The notes under the pieces are model-generated. The model was not told where the DNA came from. It did no database searches and saw nothing but the letters and a program-made list of their open reading frames with translations. From Oopsacas minuta (lineage: Eukaryota; Porifera; Hexactinellida; Lyssacinosida; Leucopsacidae), in NCBI GenBank assembly GCA_024704765.1, contig JAKMXF010000031.1:38987-70665 (forward strand): 31,679 nucleotides of DNA, read 5' to 3'. Positions within the stretch are counted from its first letter, which is position 1, and every line of letters starts with the position of its first letter. Of the stretch, positions 29,384 to 31,679 are shown piece after piece. A program made the position numbers and the translations under genes.

Positions 29384-30674
29384 GTAAGTTATTCATAATA
29401 TTCAACCTTAGCATATTCATATAAAGTTGTTGAACTCGGAATTATTCTAATTATTTATGAGAAATCTTGGTTCATCTCTGAGAAAGTGTTACAAATGTTA
29501 TACCCAATGCATTTTAATGGTGACTATTGTCTCGCAAATATATTAATATATCTCTTTATTAGTATTGAGTTTGCAAACGATGAGCGGAGAACTTTAAACC
29601 TGTTTAAACTAGTACAGATACACGATGAGATTCTCAAAGGAGTGTATATTGCTTGAAACTATGTAAATATCCGATAGCTATAGGTCAGCCCTCATTTGTA
29701 TATTATTTGTAGTTTGCACTAAACTTATTTCTCTAAAGCTTTGTAATATTTTGAATTGTATATTTCTAATCTCCGTACTGATACAATAGATATAATCATT
29801 GCTATTTATTTTGTATTAGTTATTTCTATGGATTCTGCTGTTGTTGAACTAATTATATCATTTAATACTCTAACTTGGTATTTATTGGTTTATACCAGTT
29901 TTCTCACGCTGGGGGCGTTTCTTCGTCCACCGGAAGTGTTTAAGGGAGCTATTTGTCCCAAAAAATATTGAGCAATAGTGGTTTGTACATTTGAATGGGT
30001 GTTTATCGATTTTTCTTTCCATTTTTGGCATTTTCAAACGATATGATATAATAGGATAGTTATAATCACATTGCATGTGTATTTGTTGTTCATAGAGTTT
30101 GTATTATTCACTGTAAATTTTAATTATTCCACTCCAAAGAAATCCGATCCTTGAGATACTTCAAACTCTCTTTGAACTGCCATTAGCCTGTCAGCGGTCT
30201 TCTCACCAATCAAAGTAATAAATATGATTAGTAACTTTATCCATTCAAGTTTGAAACATTACAATTTTGAAACTCGAAATATTTCTTCCTTTATGCTCCG
30301 ACATTTCGTCAATGCTCTTCAATTAGATATGCTCCCAAATCGTAATACTATGTTTAATATGAAACCAACGGCAAGACGTATAAGTTCCAGTTTTCATCAT
30401 GTGTGGGTAAATACAGGTATAAAAGAAGTGAAAAGAAAAATTGATACATTTAGAGGAGCCGATACCGTACATAGCCAATGGATAATATCAATTTTCCAAA
30501 TACTTCGCATATTCACAATCTATAACAATTTCAATTTTTATACACCCATAAGTTTGGAAATTCTCATTTATAATTTATTCAAAATTATCTAATTATTATT
30601 AATTTCTATTTCTTCCCTAGTTTTATTGAACTATTGTCTTGTTTTCCTGAATAATTAAAACACATTCTACGAAA
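29384..30674. other. Arm sequence without a recognised gene
   Basis: Mirror of 8113-9425. Frames at 29756-29971 and 30224-30592 (plus) are the counterparts of the left-arm open frames. The second reads PNRNTMFNMKPTARRISSSF then IDTFRGADTVHSQWI and starts about 30 residues earlier than on the left. No family recognised. Confidence 0.35.
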
Positions 30675-30893
30675 ATGCCCGAAATAAAGCTTGCTATTGA
30701 CTGCGAGAAAGAAGAGCTATTGAAAGAATTCTTCGAGAAGAAGGAGAAGGAGAAGGAGAAAGAGAGAGTGGATAAACTGACTAAACCAAAGATTATACAC
30801 AGTAAAACGTTGGTAAGAACGGATGAAACTCAGAAAATTATCCCAATTGAAGATTCTAAGAAAGTTAGTTTCATCTATCTTACTGATCATTGA
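30675..30893 (+). CDS. Lys/Glu-rich first exon candidate, right-arm copy
   Basis: ATG at 30675: MPEIKLAIDCEKEELLKEFF, a KEKEKEKE run, DKLTKPKIIHSKTLVRTDET and PIEDSKK followed by GTTAGT, which could be a splice donor at about 30863. It is probably the first exon of the same gene as the coiled-coil exons at 31042, in the same direction. The open frame is intact here but stopped by a point change in the left arm. No recognised domain; the composition predicts a charged helix. Confidence 0.45.
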   Translation: MPEIKLAIDCEKEELLKEFFEKKEKEKEKERVDKLTKPKIIHSKTLVRTDETQKIIPIEDSKKVSFIYLTDH

Positions 30894-31041
30894 TAATCCC
30901 TTCATTATATTCTGCGTTGAAATTTTCCCAAAATCCACTAACGAATTGTCTAAGAATAATTAAAATAGTTTAAGACACTTCAATGTGACTTAAATAGGAA
31001 TAATATACAAATTGTAAATAGGAATTTCTCCAATTATTAAT

Positions 31042-31539
31042 TTGCATGAAACTCCAGTACAATTGTTCTCCAATTATTCAATGTTTGAAATATTATATAA
31101 GATGTTACAGGTAGAGAATGATAAACTAACAAGTTATCTACGTGAACAGATCAAGAAACTCACTAAAGATAATCACAATTTGAAGAAACAAATAGAGGAG
31201 AATACTACAATAGAAGAGACTAGGAGGAAAAAGCTGGAGGTTGAAAAGCAAGCTCTATTGAAATGTGAGAAGGTATTGAAGGAGGAACTAGATAGGTCTC
31301 GAATGGTATGCGACTCCCTTCGAGTACAACTCCTGTTCTATCTAGCAACTACTGCTCTACCACCAAGAGTGAGTACACCAGAATGTGTGAATGTATACAT
31401 GCTATTACGGACGAGTTTTATTTTATTTTCTTTACTAGATCCCGATTCCAACTCCTCCTCCCCCTCCACCGCCAACGGATCGCGCTTGCCGCAAGCGGAA
31501 GCATCCCGGCGACAGCCCCCCCACTTCACTAGCGAAGCG
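31042..31539 (+). CDS. Coiled-coil protein exons, right-arm copy
   Basis: Exon A (to 31368) is colinear with the left copy: SMFEILYKMLQVENDKLTSY, EQIKKLTKDNHNLKKQIEE, RRKKLEVEKQALLKCEKVLK, EELDRSRMVCDSLRVQLLF, ending at GTGAGT. Exon B (31439-31539), after TTTACTAG, encodes IPIPTPPPPPPPTDRACRKR, KHPGDSPPTSLAKR and ends at GTAAGT. The splice is in phase. The right copy differs from the left mainly by conservative changes in the coiled coil and has no stop. The downstream exons are cut off where the inverted repeat ends (31559). The function is unknown; a coiled coil plus a Pro-rich and basic tail suggests a scaffold or nuclear protein. Confidence 0.5.
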
Positions 31540-31559
31540 GTAAGTTCTGTTTATTAAAT

Positions 31560-31679
31560 ATTTGGAGTGTCGTTTATTGTAAAAGAACGCAAAGCTTCAG
31601 AGAATCATAGAAATAGTGCATTTTGAATTGGTGACTTAATCACAGTATGTTTGATTGAATTACTAACTATACAGTGCAA
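31560..31679. other. Sequence beyond the right arm
   Basis: Unique, AT-rich, nothing recognised. It does not match the sequence outside the left arm. Confidence 0.5.

Larger units (their letters stand above)
23968..31559. repeat. Right arm of the large inverted repeat
   Basis: Mirror partner of 7227-14440; block pairing is given in that entry. It is longer (7592 against 7214 bp) because it has about 1.5 kb at 24444-25950 not found on the left, partly offset by the short minisatellite here. Confidence 0.92.

Noticed and set aside
7227-31559. The two arms as the terminal inverted repeats of one giant transposon
   Set aside because: The outer ends have no target-site duplication that I can see (GGTCAT against ATTTGG contexts), and the contents are host gene fragments. 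I cannot exclude it, but the sequence does not support it directly.

Overview
This is a piece of an animal nuclear genome. It is AT-rich, most introns are about 50-160 bp with GT-AG borders, and the gene fragments are plainly metazoan: 14-3-3, liprin-alpha, an Argonaute Piwi domain and an alkaline ceramidase exon. Short introns combined with KDZ, Tigger and Mutator-like transposons suggest an early-branching animal, and a demosponge is my best guess. That is inference; nothing here proves the species.

Layout. 1-7226 holds the first two exons of a 14-3-3 gene (minus), a decayed Ty3/gypsy retrotransposon interrupted by an hAT relic (plus), a spare copy of one liprin-alpha exon (minus), and an alkaline-ceramidase first exon abutting an unrelated reading frame (minus). 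From 7227 to 31559 the window is one large inverted repeat. The left arm (7227-14440) and right arm (23968-31559) carry the same blocks in mirror order: a coiled-coil gene, three Argonaute Piwi exons, the liprin-alpha SAM-domain end, a borealin-like reading frame and an Arg-rich reading frame. All of these read outward, minus in the left arm and plus in the right. Most are pseudogenes, and several stops and frameshifts are shared by both arms, so decay began before the duplication.

The 9.5-kb spacer holds mobile DNA. A KDZ-superfamily (Kyakuja-Dileera-Zisupton) element at about 14441-19906 has matching imperfect ends and two convergent genes: a C48/Ulp1 protease with a PHD finger on the plus strand, and a multi-exon KDZ transposase on the minus strand. 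Next come a TTA microsatellite, a well-preserved Tigger/pogo element (20111-22231) with TA target duplication, TIRs and an unbroken 461-aa transposase, and then a Mutator-like fragment followed by a zinc-binding motif.

The window is therefore a transposon-rich mosaic of co-oriented host gene fragments arranged as a long imperfect palindrome, not an ordinary gene neighbourhood. The most notable points are the KDZ element sitting exactly at the inner edge of the left arm, the one-way orientation of the host fragments, and the presence of Argonaute fragments in both arms of an inverted repeat.
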